A DNA stretch of 64,000 nucleotides from Oreocharis arfaki (Eukaryota; Chordata; Aves; Passeriformes; Paramythiidae): contig VZRR01007600.1 in assembly GCA_013398015.1 (NCBI GenBank), forward strand, positions 310,001-374,000. The letters run 5' to 3'. The notes under the pieces were generated by a model that was not told where the DNA came from, ran no database searches, and saw only the letters and a program-made list of their open reading frames with translations. Numbering within the stretch: position 1 is the first letter of the stretch; every line of letters starts with the position of its first letter. This document shows positions 62,801 through 64,000 of the stretch, piece by piece. A program made the translations under genes and the position numbers.

Positions 62801-64000
62801 TAACAGTTCCAGGTCTCCTTTCGAAAACAGGTTTTTGGATGACTTCACTGTATTCCCACTGCCCAATATGGACATCCTGATAAATGCTGCTGTTGCTCAA
62901 GAACCTCCGCTGATGTTCTCTGAATGCAGGGAGGGAGGGATAGCAAGAATCTTAATTGTTTGGGGGCAAAACAAAATACTTTCAGCATCTTTTTACACCG
63001 GCACTAGACAGCCACATACCACACACTGGTTTGAGGATGCTCCTCTCTATTTACCAGGATGTTTTACTCTTGCAGGCATATGCTCCCTCTGTATTCCCCA
63101 TATGGTTTTGGGGTTTTTAAAAAATAAACTTGGAGGAGCAGAATCATTTGCTCCATTGCAGGCAGCTATATGGCAAACATTTGGATGAGCAACAGAGGAC
63201 AGAAGAATCTGCTGGATGAATATACAAGATTTTGAACTGAAAGACTGAAAAACTCTTTTGTAAAAAGACAGAACAAGATTTTGTGACATTAATGACATTC
63301 CTTGAGATGTTGTAGACAAACATCTCAATACAGGTGTGCTATTTCAGAAAAAATAGAGTAAAGGCCAGGTCAGCTCAGAAAACTTTATCTTCTCTGCATA
63401 AAAATACAGAATGCTGCATCATCTTCAACACGAGACATCCATTGTTAAGGTCTGGTCTAGAAAGCCATTTACAGCTCACAACAGCACCAGTATTGATCAA
63501 ATGAATGGATGTGCAGTTGTGCTCATTCTTGTGCGGCACAGAATGGTGACCTTTCTATCAAACATGTCCATCTAAATCTCAAACCACTGTTTGACAAATG
63601 CTGCACATAGAGGAACAATGTGAGGTTTGTGCAGCACTAAGTATTCCACCCCAGAACCAATGCAGGAAAGACAGCTCACCCTGGTTGAGGGTGAAGACAG
63701 TACAAACATAACACCGGGGAAATAGGGATTTTATTCTTAGTTTTCACTAGATTCTCATGTGATCTGAGAAGATGTTTTACCTTCTTCTGTGACAGAATTC
63801 AACAAGGCCCCGTAACTTATTCACCCATTCCAAAATGGTTTTGTACTCTAAATTTTTTTAGCTTCCTTCAAAAAAAAGGGAGAAAAAGAGCAAAGAAGCG
63901 GGTTGCTTTGTGTTTCTGAGTAAGCGACATTCCAGTAAGAAGTCTGATTGTTACAAAGGACCTAAAGTACTTTTTTAGAAAGCACTTTTAAATGAAGGAG

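Larger units (their letters stand above)
48419..64000 (-). other. SRGAP1 intron 1 (partial, runs off the right end)
   Basis: At least 15.6 kb of intron lies upstream of exon 2. I searched for the expected first-exon peptide (RFKKDKEIIAEYE or similar) on the minus strand and did not see it, nor a CpG-island promoter. It holds low-complexity tracts, a GA microsatellite and a 24-bp minisatellite. First introns of this gene are very long in other vertebrates, so this size is not surprising. Confidence 0.85.

Noticed and set aside
48419..64000. SRGAP1 first coding exon and promoter
   Set aside because: No KKDKEIIAEYE-like peptide and no CpG island were seen. Both presumably lie to the right of the window.
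1..64000. tRNA, rRNA, CRISPR, endogenous retrovirus genes or bacterial operons
   Set aside because: None was recognised. There are no spaced repeat arrays, no retroviral coding motifs and no gene clusters. The window is intron-exon vertebrate DNA.

Overview
The window is vertebrate nuclear DNA, most likely from a bird. The clues are a 5'-truncated CR1 LINE with the typical CR1 3' end (tandem ATTCTGTG-type octamers), no SINE-like repeats that I could recognise, moderately compact introns, and near-identity of the coding exons to what I remember of tetrapod SRGAP1. Another sauropsid cannot be excluded, and I cannot name the species.

Essentially the whole window lies inside one gene on the minus strand: SRGAP1, SLIT-ROBO Rho GTPase-activating protein 1. 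Fourteen consecutive coding exons, numbered 2 to 15 on the assumption of one upstream coding exon, were placed at base resolution from AG/GT splice signals and unbroken reading phase. Read right to left they are 48418-48223, 45790-45628, 37437-37375, 27427-27245, 26855-26727, 19614-19393, 18614-18513, 16849-16652, 16532-16448, 12193-12166 (a 28-nt microexon), 9801-9699, 6015-5955, 5793-5716 and 4184-4050. Together they give 1746 nt, or 582 codons, with no frameshift or stop. They encode almost the entire extended F-BAR domain (exons 2-10), the linker (exons 11-12) and the first part of the RhoGAP domain (exons 13-15), including the catalytic arginine finger. The first coding exon lies beyond the right edge. 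The rest of RhoGAP, the SH3 domain and the C-terminal tail lie beyond the left edge.

The remaining roughly 62 kb is intronic: AT-rich DNA with one clear mobile element (CR1, plus strand, 29612-31048, antisense to the host gene), two probable old CR1 3'-end remnants near 42.8 and 43.5 kb, several microsatellites, a 24-bp minisatellite and a number of perfect short inverted repeats. Two plus-strand stretches in introns 2 and 3 have an acceptor-like pyrimidine tract followed by a protein-like reading frame. They are the only hints of another transcript and remain unproven. I found no rRNA, tRNA, CRISPR, operon or prokaryotic feature, and no evidence of a new biological system. The solid content is the exon map of SRGAP1.
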